This document shows positions 43,137-51,988 of a stretch of DNA of 64,000 bases, piece after piece. Source of the stretch: [Mycobacterium] stephanolepidis. GTDB taxonomy: Bacteria > Actinomycetota > Actinomycetes > Mycobacteriales > Mycobacteriaceae. Below the pieces are notes generated by a model. It worked only from the letters and a program-made list of their open reading frames with translations. It was not told the DNA's origin and did no database searches. The stretch spans positions 1,302,001 to 1,366,000 of the forward strand of contig NZ_AP018165.1 of the NCBI RefSeq assembly GCF_002356335.1, read 5' to 3'. Each line of letters opens with the position of its first letter. Position 1 is the first letter of the stretch. Both the position numbers and the translations under genes were made by a program.

Positions 43137-44208
43137 CTATGTTCGCGGGTCGGTTTCGGGGTTTGCTTGTAGGGCGTGGAAGATTTCGCGGGCGATGTAG
43201 CGCTTGAGGCAGCACATGGCTTCCTTTTTGGTTTTCCCGTCGGCCAGGCGGCGGGCGAGGTAGTCACGGGTGGGCTGGTGGCGGCGCATCCGGACGACCA
43301 GAATGGTGTGCAGGGCGCGGTTAGCGTCGCGGTTCCCGCCTCGGTTGAGTCGGTGCCGAACAACTTTGCCGCTGGAGGCTTCCAGAGGAGAGACGCCGCA
43401 GAGTTTGGCGAACGCGGCATCGCTGCGGATGCGCAGTGGGTTATCGCCGATCGCAGCCAGCAGAGTCGCAGCATTATCAGGGCCGACCCCGTAAACAGCC
43501 CGCAGCTGCGGTACGGCCACAGCGGTGATCGCATCGATGTGGCGTTCCAGGCGCTGAGCTTCGTCGTCGAGGTCGCGGCAGCGGGTGGCCAGGGATTTCA
43601 ACGATATTCTGACTGCATTGGTTAGGGTGCAGGGTGTTTCGGGCACGATCAGTGTTCGGCAGGCGTAGATGAGGCTCTTGCGGTAGACGCCTGTGAGTTC
43701 TTGTCGTCCTTCGTCGGGCGCGGTGATGATGAGGCTTTTGAGCGCCACGAACGCTTTGGTGCGTGCCCGCACCGCGTTGCCGCGGGCTACCCGCAGCACC
43801 CGCACCATTTCAGCGGGGCCGTCCGCGGTTTTGGGGTCGCCAAGGTCTTCCCCCGCGAGCACGATGGCGACGGCCCCGGCAGCATCGGCGTCATCAGATT
43901 TGCCGTAGCGGGCACGGCGCTGTCGTTTAGGGCGGCCGACCTCGGTCACCGGGATACCTTCGGCTCGCAGGTACCGGGCCAGTCCGGCCCCCGTAATGGC
44001 CTGGTCCCTCAATCCCGACCTGATTGATCTGCCCGAGGCGGCGTGCCCAGGTGAGCAGGCTGCGATACCCGCTGGGCGTGGCGGGCCGGCGGTGACTTCC
44101 GAGTGGGCGACCGAGCTGGTCGGCGGCGTGTGCGACGTGGAACTGTTTGTGGGTGTCGACACCCACGATGACCTGTGGTTGGGTGGGTGGTGTGGTGGTG
44201 GATTCCAT
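43137..44208 (-). pseudogene. IS110-family transposase, frameshifted
   Basis: Start ATG 44208 (MESTTTPPTQPQVIVGVDTHK), with the RuvC-like DEDD residues visible: D in VGVDTHK, E in VGIEG, and DD in GKSDDADAAG. The C-terminal Transposase_20 domain CGVSPLEASSGKVVRHRLN is intact. The frame breaks at the C-run 43988-43992: five bases instead of four. With four, GIEG continues through YGAGLARYLRAEGIPVTEV and the protein is 356 aa. IS110 elements lack terminal inverted repeats, so the exact ends are not visible. The enzyme is inactive if the extra base is real. Confidence 0.88.
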
Positions 44209-44530
44209 TGCGGCCCTTCCTCGAAACGAGAATTCGGTGCGGGATGAAAGGGCAGAGCCGCCAGGCGGGGACGATACTGCTACGGGATCTCTGATCGGGC
44301 TCCTACCAGGTCACTCCGCTTGGCGGTTCCGCCGAACCAGACACGGCCGACGAATCTGCTGATGAAAGGCACACCCGCAGGTGGCCGGTAAAGAAATGTG
44401 TCAGGCCATGCTGGTCCGAACGCGGACCCTACCAGCGAACCCGAAACCCCGAGGTCGGATGCCTCGGAAGCACCGGCAGTCTTTTAACACCATTAAAGAA
44501 AGTTCTCACACAGCAGGTCACAGGTGTTTC
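44209..44530 (-). other. Non-coding region upstream of the IS110 transposase (possible bridge-RNA locus)
   Basis: No gene. In IS110-group elements the non-coding segment before the transposase encodes the bridge RNA that selects target and donor DNA (established for IS621). This stretch has several short self-complementary patches (GCCGCCAGGCGG near 44250; GGCGG and CCGCC around 44325) consistent with a folded RNA. The RNA itself is inference. Confidence 0.35.
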
Positions 44531-44567
44531 TCCGGTGATCTGACAAACGTGGACGCGGGTGTCTGTT

Positions 44568-44611
44568 CGGGGGCGGCGGACGGGAGCGCCAGCGGACGGT
44601 AGCCGCCCCCG
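44568..44611 (-). terminator. Hairpin after the creatininase gene
   Basis: CGGGGGCGGC (44568-44577) and GCCGCCCCCG (44602-44611) form a perfect 10-bp stem with a 24-base loop, about 120 bases downstream of the creatininase stop. There is no T-run, as is frequent for actinobacterial terminators. It could also isolate the IS110 copy from the element's operons. Confidence 0.5.
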
Positions 44612-44730
44612 TCATATTGATGGCCGTGTTGACACTGTGAGGATGACCGGCTGAGCGCCGTCGAGCTGGTGGTGATGCTGGTTTCGTTGGTGGGGTCAAA
44701 AGTGGGTTGGCGATGCTGTGACCTGTCGGG

Positions 44731-45450
44731 TTACGGTCCGGCGAGGTGTTCGAGGATGGTGGCGGCGCGTCGTCCGAGGTGGTCTAGGGCTTGGCGGCCT
44801 TTGGTGTCGCTGGCTTGAGAGGGGTAGCCGATGACGCCGCTGCGGGTGTAGGCGTCGATGCCAAGAGTGGTGAGGTAGCGGCGGTCATCGGCGGTGTGGT
44901 CGGCGGTCGCCCAACCCTCGCGTAGGTATTCGGGGTGTGCGGCCAGCAGGATCGAGGTCTCTAACTCTCCGGCGTGCATGTCGTCGTGGTTGCTGCTGGT
45001 GATTGCGGCGGCGGTGCGGGCTTCGGTCCAGTCTTCGCGGCTTGGGTACAGGCCGAGCCGAATGCTGGTGTCGTGGTGGTTGGCTTGTTGGACGACGTTG
45101 GTCAGTACGGCGTTGCCGCCGTGGGCGTTGACTACCAGCAGGCCGTGGGCTCCTTGCGCTGCCGCGGATTCGGCGATGTCTTCGATGATGTAGCTCAAGG
45201 TCGCGGCGCTGATGCTGAGGGTGCCGGGGAACGCGGCATGCTCGTGTGAGCAGCCGAACGTGATGGGCGGGAGCTGAAACACGTTGTGATGCTTGCTGAT
45301 CGCGGTGGCGACAGCGGTGGCGATGAGGGTGTCAGTGCCCAGCGGCAGAAAGGGTCCGTGCTGCTCGAAAGAACCCACCGGCAGCACCGCGACGGGGGCC
45401 TGGGCGGCGGGGTCGGTGGTCGTGGTGGCGGGGATGAGCGGCGCGTTCAT
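44731..45450 (-). CDS. Creatininase family metal-dependent amidohydrolase
   Basis: 239-aa protein of the creatininase/MftE family. All metal-site motifs are kept: GSFEQHGPFLPLGTDT (Glu, His, Asp), FGCSHEHAAFPGTL, VVNAHGGN and HAGELETS (Glu). The family includes creatinine amidohydrolase, riboflavin- and F420-pathway enzymes, and MftE, the peptidase of mycofactocin maturation; no precursor peptide or radical-SAM gene lies here. ATG 45450 overlaps the stop of the XRE regulator (TGATG), so the pair is translationally coupled. A hairpin follows. Role in the element unknown; the tight link to the regulator suggests it makes or removes a signal. Confidence 0.83.
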   Translation of the reverse strand: MNAPLIPATTTTDPAAQAPVAVLPVGSFEQHGPFLPLGTDTLIATAVATAISKHHNVFQLPPITFGCSHEHAAFPGTLSISAATLSYIIEDIAESAAAQGAHGLLVVNAHGGNAVLTNVVQQANHHDTSIRLGLYPSREDWTEARTAAAITSSNHDDMHAGELETSILLAAHPEYLREGWATADHTADDRRYLTTLGIDAYTRSGVIGYPSQASDTKGRQALDHLGRRAATILEHLAGP

Positions 45451-46658
45451 CAGATGACTCCTTGGGTGGCGTTCTTGATCCGACCGGCAAGTTGTTGCAG
45501 CAGCGGATTCCGGTCGCGTCGGCGCCGGTCCCGTACCAGCTTGCCCGCCTGGGCCAGATGCCGGCGTGCGCGCTGGGACGGCGCGGAAAGGTAGCCGGGT
45601 ATCGCGGCGTCCGCGAGGGTGAGTGCCATCGGGTATTCCCGCACGGCGATGTAGGCGTGCAGCAGCCGCATATCGGCGACCGCGCGGTCTCGGTGCTGCT
45701 CGGAGGTCCACTGGCCGTGGTGAGCGGCAAGCAGTTCGGCAGCCTTGGCGGGCTCGTCAAGGCGTAAGTAGCCTGCCGCGATGTCACTGGCGACATAGGC
45801 GGCATGCGCATACACGGCGCGGTCACCGTCCACGGGTTCGATGTCACCAAGTTCGAGGGCGTGGGCGGCGTGCCGGTGGAAACCACGCTGATCGCCGTTG
45901 GCAAGTGCGGCAAGGGCTCGTTGGCGGGCGATGCTGGCCCTCAAGCGCCCGGCGTCGTGTCCGTCGATGAGGTCGGCGGCATCTTCTGCCAGCTCGGCGG
46001 CCAGCTCAGGGCTGTGGCGGATGTAGATGTTGGATTGGCGCATCCAGATCATAGCCGTCAGATCCGGTTCTGCGGACCGGAGGTGCGCGGCTGCCTTGTT
46101 GGTCAATGCCTCGGCGGCGCTGTAATCGCCGAGGTCCTGGGCGATCCATCCGCCGACTTCGGCAATGGTTCCGGCTGCCTGGCGCACCTGGGCGCGCAGC
46201 TTGGCCGGTGCGGACTTGATCAGGGCTTCCACGGTTTCTAGATCGCGTTCGACCAGCGGGCGGGCGTGCTGGGGGCCGAAGGTGTGTTCTGCCTGGATAT
46301 GGGCTTGCTGCTGGGCGGCGATCACCGCCAGCACATCTCCGTCGACGGGTAGTTGCAGCAGCAGCGGGTGAGGAAGCCGGGTGTCTGTCGGAATATCGAA
46401 CAACTCGCCGGGCTCCATGCCGTAGATCGCGGCGATGTCCTCGCTCCACTGCTGGCCTACCGCGCCGCTCTTTTCGATTTGGGCATACCGGCGTCGCAGC
46501 GACTCGGGGGTCGCCAGATCGTCATCCCCGCGCATGCTGCGCACGTTGTGGATCTCTATGGCCACCTCGCGCAAGCTCAACCCCTGCTCCTCGCGCGCAC
46601 GGCGCAACCGTGCCGCGTTGCGCTCACGGATCGGGTCGGCAGCCACACTCACGATCAT
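45450..46658 (-). CDS. XRE family regulator with TPR-like C-terminal domain
   Basis: 402-aa regulator. The N-terminal helix-turn-helix is in RLRRAREEQGLSLREVAIEIHNVRSMRG (about residues 16-43) and YAQIEKSG, followed by a long helical repeat region (YSAAEALTNKAAAHLRSAEPDL and similar) that resembles TPR sensor domains. ATG 46658 is chosen because all five ATCAC boxes then lie upstream of the gene; the frame is open to 46718. It is divergent from the Pra-like gene, as the master repressor is in many AICEs, although pSAM2 uses a GntR-type repressor (KorSA). Likely controls excision and transfer. Confidence 0.82.
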   Translation of the reverse strand: MIVSVAADPIRERNAARLRRAREEQGLSLREVAIEIHNVRSMRGDDDLATPESLRRRYAQIEKSGAVGQQWSEDIAAIYGMEPGELFDIPTDTRLPHPLLLQLPVDGDVLAVIAAQQQAHIQAEHTFGPQHARPLVERDLETVEALIKSAPAKLRAQVRQAAGTIAEVGGWIAQDLGDYSAAEALTNKAAAHLRSAEPDLTAMIWMRQSNIYIRHSPELAAELAEDAADLIDGHDAGRLRASIARQRALAALANGDQRGFHRHAAHALELGDIEPVDGDRAVYAHAAYVASDIAAGYLRLDEPAKAAELLAAHHGQWTSEQHRDRAVADMRLLHAYIAVREYPMALTLADAAIPGYLSAPSQRARRHLAQAGKLVRDRRRRDRNPLLQQLAGRIKNATQGVI

Positions 46659-46667
46659 GCCCGATAC

Positions 46668-46750
46668 ATCACCCCAGGTCAGGCGATCGTGCGCGTGTTG
46701 GGACATCACCGGCATCACTGGCGATCACTTTTGGCACCCACCCCATCACC
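46668..46750. promoter_or_regulatory. Five-copy ATCAC operator-like array
   Basis: ATCACC/ATCACT occurs in the same orientation at 46668, 46705, 46714, 46724 and 46745. The three central copies are 9 and 10 bases apart, about one helical turn, as for a regulator that binds cooperatively on one DNA face. The array sits between the divergent XRE regulator and the Pra-like gene and would cover both promoters. Confidence 0.55.
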
Positions 46751-46809
46751 GCTGTCCTGAAGAGGCGACCCGCAACGGGCGCGCCAAACAGTTGAAGGGA
46801 CACAAACAA

Positions 46810-47142
46810 ATGAAGCTAAAAGTTGACACCGCAGCGGTGCAGTTCATGTGCACCAAGAATCCGGAGCCGCGCACCGATTTCGGCACCGGCCAGCCCAAGA
46901 TCGACAAGGCAACAGGGACGGTGCTGCATCAGGTGCAGTTAATGGCCCTGGACGCCGATGGCGGAGACGTGCTGGCGGTGACTGTGGCCGGTCAACCCAA
47001 AGTCACTGTCGGCCAGCAAGTCTCCGTCACCAACCTGGTGGCCACCCCATGGTCGCAGGACGGGCGCTCGGGGGTGGCGTTCCGCGCCGACGCCATTACG
47101 TCGGCTGACGGCAAGACGGCTGGCGCTCAGCCGCGTCAGTAA
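46810..47142 (+). CDS. Pra-like replication/excision activator
   Basis: 110-aa small protein resembling the AICE 'plasmid replication, integration and excision activator' family (Pra of pSAM2): a beta-rich protein with DFGTGQPKIDKATGTVLHQV, LDADGGDVLAVTV, and a C-terminal GVAFRADAI strand. The fold is reminiscent of OB proteins, but no ssDNA-binding motif is certain. ATG 46810 has GAAGGGA about 9 bases upstream. It starts the plus-strand run that continues into the translocase after 56 bases. Assignment is by similarity of sequence pattern and context, and is moderate. Confidence 0.65.
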   Translation: MKLKVDTAAVQFMCTKNPEPRTDFGTGQPKIDKATGTVLHQVQLMALDADGGDVLAVTVAGQPKVTVGQQVSVTNLVATPWSQDGRSGVAFRADAITSADGKTAGAQPRQ

Positions 47143-47198
47143 CCAATAGGGAGGCACCCCACTGCAACTCGCGCAAGACTTCCGAAAGGCGTTAGATC

Positions 47199-48626
47199 AT
47201 GTCAAAGAGCTCAAAAAATAAGAACGACAAGAACACTGAATCTGGTGATGATTGGATCGGGGAGATCGTCATCGCGTTCATGGCTGGGGTCGCCAAGCTG
47301 CTGTGGTGGGGGTTGCGGTTCCCATCTTTGGGCGCACCCGTGGCGATCTCACTTGTGGTCGGTGGCGCATATGGCATCAATGCCGGGTTCCTGACAGCGT
47401 TGGGGTTTGTGGGCCTGTACACGCTGTGGATGGTTCTGGATGAGGATTCCTTTGAGCGGTGGGTGATTGGTCCGCCGTACCGGCATTGGCAGCGTTGGTC
47501 GCGGTATCTGTCGCGGTGGGACAACGTGTGCACCGCGTGCGGGCTGAGCGCCACAGTTGGTGAGCGCCAGCTGGTTCCGGTGCTGCACGGCATCCGGATC
47601 GGCGAACACTCCGACATCCTGGACGTCAGTGTTGTGACTGGTCAGTCGATCATCAACTGGCGCAATCAATCCGAGGCGTTGGCAGCGGCCCTTGAGGCCG
47701 TCCGCATCACCATCGCCGCCACCGAGCCCGGCCAGATCCGCATCGCCGTCATCCGTGGCGATGCACTTGGAGAGCCGGTGGCGTTGCCTAGGCCCGTGGT
47801 CGGGGCGGCCGTGAACCTGTCGGCGATTGCGGTCGGCGTCACCGAGAACGGCGGCCTGTGGCGGGTGCCGGTGTTGGGCCACAACCTTTTGGTCGCCGGA
47901 GCCCCGGGGGCCGGTAAAGGCTCGGTGTTGTGGTCACTGACCGCTGGTTTGGCCCCGGACATCAAAACCGGGCGAGTGCGGTTGTGCGTGATCGACCCCA
48001 AGGGGGGCATGGAGCTCGGGGCCGGAGAACCCATGTTCTCGTTCTTCTCCCACGATGCGACCGACCGCACGCTGGAGCTGCTGCGGGCTTTGGTCAAGGT
48101 GATGAACGAGCGAGCCAACCGGCTGCGCGGGCACACCCGCCTGCACATCCCCACCACCGCTGATCCGCTGTTTGTGATCATCATCGATGAGATCGCGGCC
48201 TTGACCTCTTATGTGACGGACCGCAAAATCAAAGCCGAAATCGAACAACTCCTGGGGCTGCTGCTGTCCCAGGGCCGTGCGGTCGGTATCTCGGTGGTGG
48301 GTGCGATTCAGGACCCATCCAAAGACGCCTTGCCGCTACGTCAGTTGTTCGGTGTGCGTATCGGTTTGCGCATGACCGAAGCATCACAAACCGCTATGGT
48401 CCTCGGACAAGGCGCCCGCGACCGAGGGGCGCACTGCGACCTCGTCGCCGATGCCACACCGGGTGTGGGGTACGTGATGATCGACGGCACCGCCACCCCC
48501 GTGCGGGTGCGCGCCTTCTACGTCACCGACGACGACATCTCCTATCTGGTGCGGATCTTCCCCACCCCTCGCAGGAAGCTGGGCGGGCCGAACGGTTCTG
48601 AAAACACTGCCGGAGAACAGAAATGA
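47199..48626 (+). CDS. FtsK/SpoIIIE-domain conjugal translocase (TraSA/TraB-like)
   Basis: 475-aa DNA pump. Two or three hydrophobic helices near residues 30-80 anchor it in the membrane. The motor domain has Walker A GAPGAGKGS, Walker B VIIIDEIAAL and the GISVVGAIQDPSKDALP sensor region. In AICEs this single protein transfers double-stranded DNA between mycelia or cells without a relaxase. ATG 47199 has GAAAGGCG about 9 bases upstream. The replication gene overlaps its stop by 4 bases. The substrate site (clt) is not identified. No type IV secretion genes are in the element. Confidence 0.88.
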   Translation: MSKSSKNKNDKNTESGDDWIGEIVIAFMAGVAKLLWWGLRFPSLGAPVAISLVVGGAYGINAGFLTALGFVGLYTLWMVLDEDSFERWVIGPPYRHWQRWSRYLSRWDNVCTACGLSATVGERQLVPVLHGIRIGEHSDILDVSVVTGQSIINWRNQSEALAAALEAVRITIAATEPGQIRIAVIRGDALGEPVALPRPVVGAAVNLSAIAVGVTENGGLWRVPVLGHNLLVAGAPGAGKGSVLWSLTAGLAPDIKTGRVRLCVIDPKGGMELGAGEPMFSFFSHDATDRTLELLRALVKVMNERANRLRGHTRLHIPTTADPLFVIIIDEIAALTSYVTDRKIKAEIEQLLGLLLSQGRAVGISVVGAIQDPSKDALPLRQLFGVRIGLRMTEASQTAMVLGQGARDRGAHCDLVADATPGVGYVMIDGTATPVRVRAFYVTDDDISYLVRIFPTPRRKLGGPNGSENTAGEQK

Positions 48627-50233
48627 GGTCCACCCATGGTGCAGGGAGCCCGGCAATCATCTTGCCGGGCATCCCCGCCACCTGCGACCCTTCGCGCGTC
48701 GTCACACAGATGGTGCGCCGTGCATCCTCTATCGGTTTTGATGCGTGGTGGCGGCGTGCCCAATCGGTCGGATTCTGCGCCCACCCTATCCAGCTCGTCG
48801 GCACCAATGAGTTCGGCCGCGAAACGGTGGTGTGGGTGCGCTGCAACAACCGGCGTGCCTCGGTGTGCCCGTCGTGCTCAGACCTGTACGCCCGCGACAC
48901 CTGGCAACTCGTCGCCGCCGGAACCAGCGGAGGACGCCACCACATCCCCGCCAGCGTCGCCGCCCACCCGCAAGTGTTCGCCACCTTGACCGCCCCTAGC
49001 TTCGGGGCCGTACACACCAACAGCGGCACTATGTGCCGGGATCATCGCCGGATCGGGGAGTTCCGGCGTTGCGCCCACCGACAACCCCTGTGGTGCAACG
49101 AAAACCACGGGCACAATGATGTGTTGGCAGGGCAACCGCTATGCCGGGAATGCTATGACTACACCGGACATGTGCTGTTCACCTGGCACCTGCCCGAACT
49201 ATGGCGACGCTTCACCATCACACTGCGACGCGCCGTCGACATGAAACTGAAATCCATTGGAATAGAGCCGAAATCAGTGCGCTTCAGCTTCGTCAAAGTT
49301 GTGGAAATGCAAGCCCGTGCCATCCCCCACATCCACGCCCTTATCCGCCTGGACCCCGCCGATCCCAACACCACCGCCTCAAGTGAGCGCACCAATCACG
49401 GCCCCGCCGCCACCCGTGGTGGTGGGGAGCGCCGTCACGAATCTGACCCGGTATGGCAGTCGCCGATCAGCGCCGCCGAATTGGCCACTCTGACCCAACA
49501 AGCTGCACGATCCGTGCAGCTCCATGTACTCGACCCGAGCACCAACAAGCGTGAGGGCTCCGAGAGCCTAGACACCGCCGCGTCAGAATCAGTGACGGTG
49601 CGGTTTGGTACTCAAATCGACACTCAACCCCTAGTCTCTGAAACCAGAGTCCCACAACCTGATTCATCCGATAGCGGGGCACCGGCGGGCCGGTTGTCGC
49701 CACGTCGGGTTGCTGGATATCTGGCCAAGTACGTCACCAAATCATTGGCCGATTTCGGTATCAGCGCCCGGCGTCTGTCTGCCGAGGCCATCGCCGAGCT
49801 AGAGGTCACCGAGCATGTACGGTCGATCCTGACTACCATAAGCGCTCTAGCCGAGGTGGCCCGGCAAGGATTGGGTGCGTTGACAGGGATCGGGCGCTGG
49901 TTGCACACCCTCGGGTATCGAGGCCACATCACCACCAAATCACACCGCTACTCCACCACCATGGGTGCTCTGCGGGCCATCCGCGCCACCTGGACCCGTC
50001 AACAGACAGCGAAACACTCAGTCTCACAGGATAATCCAGACAGCAGAGAACTCGATGCCCTTGCAGACGGCGACGAAGTGTGGTGGCAGTTCCATCGCGC
50101 CGGACACGCCACCCCCGGCGATCGAACACTGGTCGTCTCGGCCGCGTTGCGGCACATCGATTCCCGCCGCATCGGCCTTGCCGAGTCGCGCGCACTGCGC
50201 GACAAGCAAGCGCCCGGAGCCGGTGATGGCTAA
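48623..50233 (+). CDS. RepSA-family replication initiator
   Basis: 536-aa initiator like RepSA of pSAM2, used for rolling-circle replication of the excised element. Conserved features: RCNNRRASVCPSCSDLYARDTWQLV (zinc-like Cys pair), FATLTAPSFGAVHT, a histidine-rich PHIHALIRLD motif (HUH-type metal site in AIPHIHAL), and VAGYLAKYVTKSL near residue 370, which contains the candidate catalytic Tyr. It overlaps the translocase gene by 4 bases and the next small gene by 8. Catalytic residues are assigned by analogy. Origin of replication not identified. Confidence 0.85.
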   Translation: MRSTHGAGSPAIILPGIPATCDPSRVVTQMVRRASSIGFDAWWRRAQSVGFCAHPIQLVGTNEFGRETVVWVRCNNRRASVCPSCSDLYARDTWQLVAAGTSGGRHHIPASVAAHPQVFATLTAPSFGAVHTNSGTMCRDHRRIGEFRRCAHRQPLWCNENHGHNDVLAGQPLCRECYDYTGHVLFTWHLPELWRRFTITLRRAVDMKLKSIGIEPKSVRFSFVKVVEMQARAIPHIHALIRLDPADPNTTASSERTNHGPAATRGGGERRHESDPVWQSPISAAELATLTQQAARSVQLHVLDPSTNKREGSESLDTAASESVTVRFGTQIDTQPLVSETRVPQPDSSDSGAPAGRLSPRRVAGYLAKYVTKSLADFGISARRLSAEAIAELEVTEHVRSILTTISALAEVARQGLGALTGIGRWLHTLGYRGHITTKSHRYSTTMGALRAIRATWTRQQTAKHSVSQDNPDSRELDALADGDEVWWQFHRAGHATPGDRTLVVSAALRHIDSRRIGLAESRALRDKQAPGAGDG

Positions 50234-50417
50234 CTACGACCGCGCCGAATTCACCGCATGGCTGCACGCTTCTTGCGAGCGCCAGGGCGTCCCGGTCACG
50301 GTCACTGACCCCGCCGTCATCACCCAAGTCGCCACCCTACTCGGACCCCGCACGCAACCACTCCAACGCCGCGACCGACTCGCGCGACGTGACATCGCAT
50401 CGAATTCCACTTCGTAG
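50226..50417 (+). CDS. Small hypothetical protein downstream of repSA
   Basis: 63-aa soluble protein (MANYDRAEFTAWLHASCERQ then GVPVTVTDPAVITQVATLLG) with two predicted helices and a basic tail RRDRLARRD. It resembles small proteins that sit next to replication genes in actinobacterial elements; no domain recognised. The ATG overlaps the repSA stop by 8 bases, so the gene is in the same operon. Confidence 0.6.
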   Translation: MANYDRAEFTAWLHASCERQGVPVTVTDPAVITQVATLLGPRTQPLQRRDRLARRDIASNSTS

Positions 50418-51356
50418 CGGTGCTGGCTGTATCGGGCGAAGGAACATTACGTGAAGCCAGGAACCGACGGCGCAGGCTATCGATGAGGCTGCGCGCTTCG
50501 TGTAAATCTCGGCGCAGGGACGGCACATGCCGACGTTGATGGAGCAATGTTTGTTCGAGTTCCTTACTTACCGAGGACGCGACCACCCGTCGTCAACAAC
50601 CTCTGACAGGACTGCAAGCATCTCCCCGCGCACTTTTGTGGTCAGTGCAGTAACTTTTGGCTTGCTTGAGCACGACTGGCTCCAGCACGGTAAGGCGGCA
50701 TCCGATTTGGCGAGGTGCCGCATTTTGGTCGGGTGATTGTGAGGGTGTGTTATGCGTGGAATCTCTTGGGGCGGTGGGCTGCACAACACCACCGCCGAAG
50801 GCGCAGGGCCACTTGCGGCGGGCCTAGATGCCAGTCCCGCATCGGAGGGGTTTGTGGAGCGTTTCGAACAGTATGTTTGCGAGCATGAGCATGCGTACGA
50901 AGTCTTTTGCCAGCGAGCGCAGTGAGGATCACGGAGAATTCCTCGTTTTTCGTGTCCAGCTTGTTAGGTGTACCCGTGCAGAACTTCGGCCGCGAAGCGG
51001 TGGGTGAAGCACGCGCGGTCACCGCTACGGGGCGAGGCTATGCCCGTCGGTGGTCTGTGCGTTGGATGGCTTTGCGTAGGCATCGATTCGATCGACTTGT
51101 CGCTATTTGTTCATTTTTTGTTGCGCCCTAGTGAAGGACTTATTCATCCTTCGATCCTATGGGTGGCTGGGTAGCTCGGATAATTATCGTTGGGCAAGTT
51201 GACGATTGACTGTTTCCCCGCTAGACATTGCAAAGCACAGGCGGTGGCCCAGCTTGTCAACATAAAAGCCGCCACATAGACACCCTCGCAATACGCAACG
51301 GCTGACGGATGAATCCGGTTACGCTGCGCACGTGGGTTTTTGATCGGAGAGTCAGC
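50418..51356. other. 939-base region without a confident gene
   Basis: Short open frames only. The best is minus-strand 50586-50320, with a coding-like helix (ELEQTLLHQRRHVPSLRRDL), but it overlaps the preceding gene and has no clear ribosome-binding site. The region sits directly after the replication gene, where an origin or a clt transfer site would be expected; no direct-repeat series was seen by eye. It may also be decayed coding DNA. Confidence 0.4.
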
Positions 51357-51730
51357 ATGCGTGCACGCTGGTTGATCGGGCTGCTCGGCGCGGCACTAAT
51401 CATCGTCTCGATCGTGCTCGCCGGACATCGGCCCTGGGTGTCTGTCTACGGCCGTACAACACAGTGCGGTAACCGCAACATCCCGTCAGCAACGAGGTGT
51501 ACATCCTGGATCAGGACACCTCGACTGCACAAACAACTAATGCGCACTACCTAGCAGGCCAATGCCGCAAGGAGCACGACACCATTTCGAATACTGTCCG
51601 CGCATTGTCTGGTACCGGAATCCTTGCCGTCATCGGCGCAATCACCATCGGCCACACCACCCACCGCGCACACCACCAACCCTCACCGTTAATGAAGTCG
51701 AGCAGTGAACGGATCGTGATATCACGGTGA
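51357..51730 (+). pseudogene. Small membrane protein with a one-base deletion
   Basis: ATG 51357 gives MRARWLIGLLGAALIIVSIV, a clear membrane helix, then VSVYGRTTQCGNRNIP. The frame then ends, but the -1 frame continues with VSNEVYILDQDTSTAQTTN to a second hydrophobic helix (SGTGILAVIGAITIG) and a basic tail. One extra C in the CCC run at 51482-51484 would join them into a 124-aa protein with two membrane helices and a 60-residue external loop containing two Cys. No family recognised. Either a decayed gene or a homopolymer read error. Confidence 0.6.
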
Positions 51731-51820
51731 AAAACAATCTTGGTTCTGGTAACAGTGGGCACCTAGTGTGCGCGCATGGAAATCGGGTCGGGTCGTCGCC
51801 GCATGTACGGTTGGCAGTGA

Positions 51821-51988
51821 ATGAGTGGGCACGAGAACGTTGTTGGCTTGATCTCTCGGGGCCGCAACGCTGATCTGCGCCAAGCCCAGTACTACCAGGG
51901 ACTGCTAGAAGGGTTGCGCGCTGAGGTGGGCCGTGAGCTGGCCGACTTCCGGCTCGCGTTAGATCGCCGCCGAAAGAGTGGGCGTTGA
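51821..51988 (+). CDS. Small hypothetical protein (first of an overlapping trio)
   Basis: 55-aa helical, charged protein (RQAQYYQGLLEGLRAEVGR and DFRLALDRRRKSGR). No family recognised. The next gene starts at TTG 51985 inside its stop codon and the third overlaps in the same way, so three small proteins are translated in a coupled series. Too short to call from sequence alone; the tight overlaps and absence of internal stops support it. Confidence 0.5.
   Translation: MSGHENVVGLISRGRNADLRQAQYYQGLLEGLRAEVGRELADFRLALDRRRKSGR

Noticed and set aside
43137..44208. Programmed frameshift in the IS110 transposase
   Set aside because: IS110 transposases are single frame; one extra base in a homopolymer explains the break.
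50750..51131. Short overlapping frames on both strands after repSA
   Set aside because: Low-complexity Arg/His-rich translations with no start signals; a transposase origin was considered but no motif could be supported.
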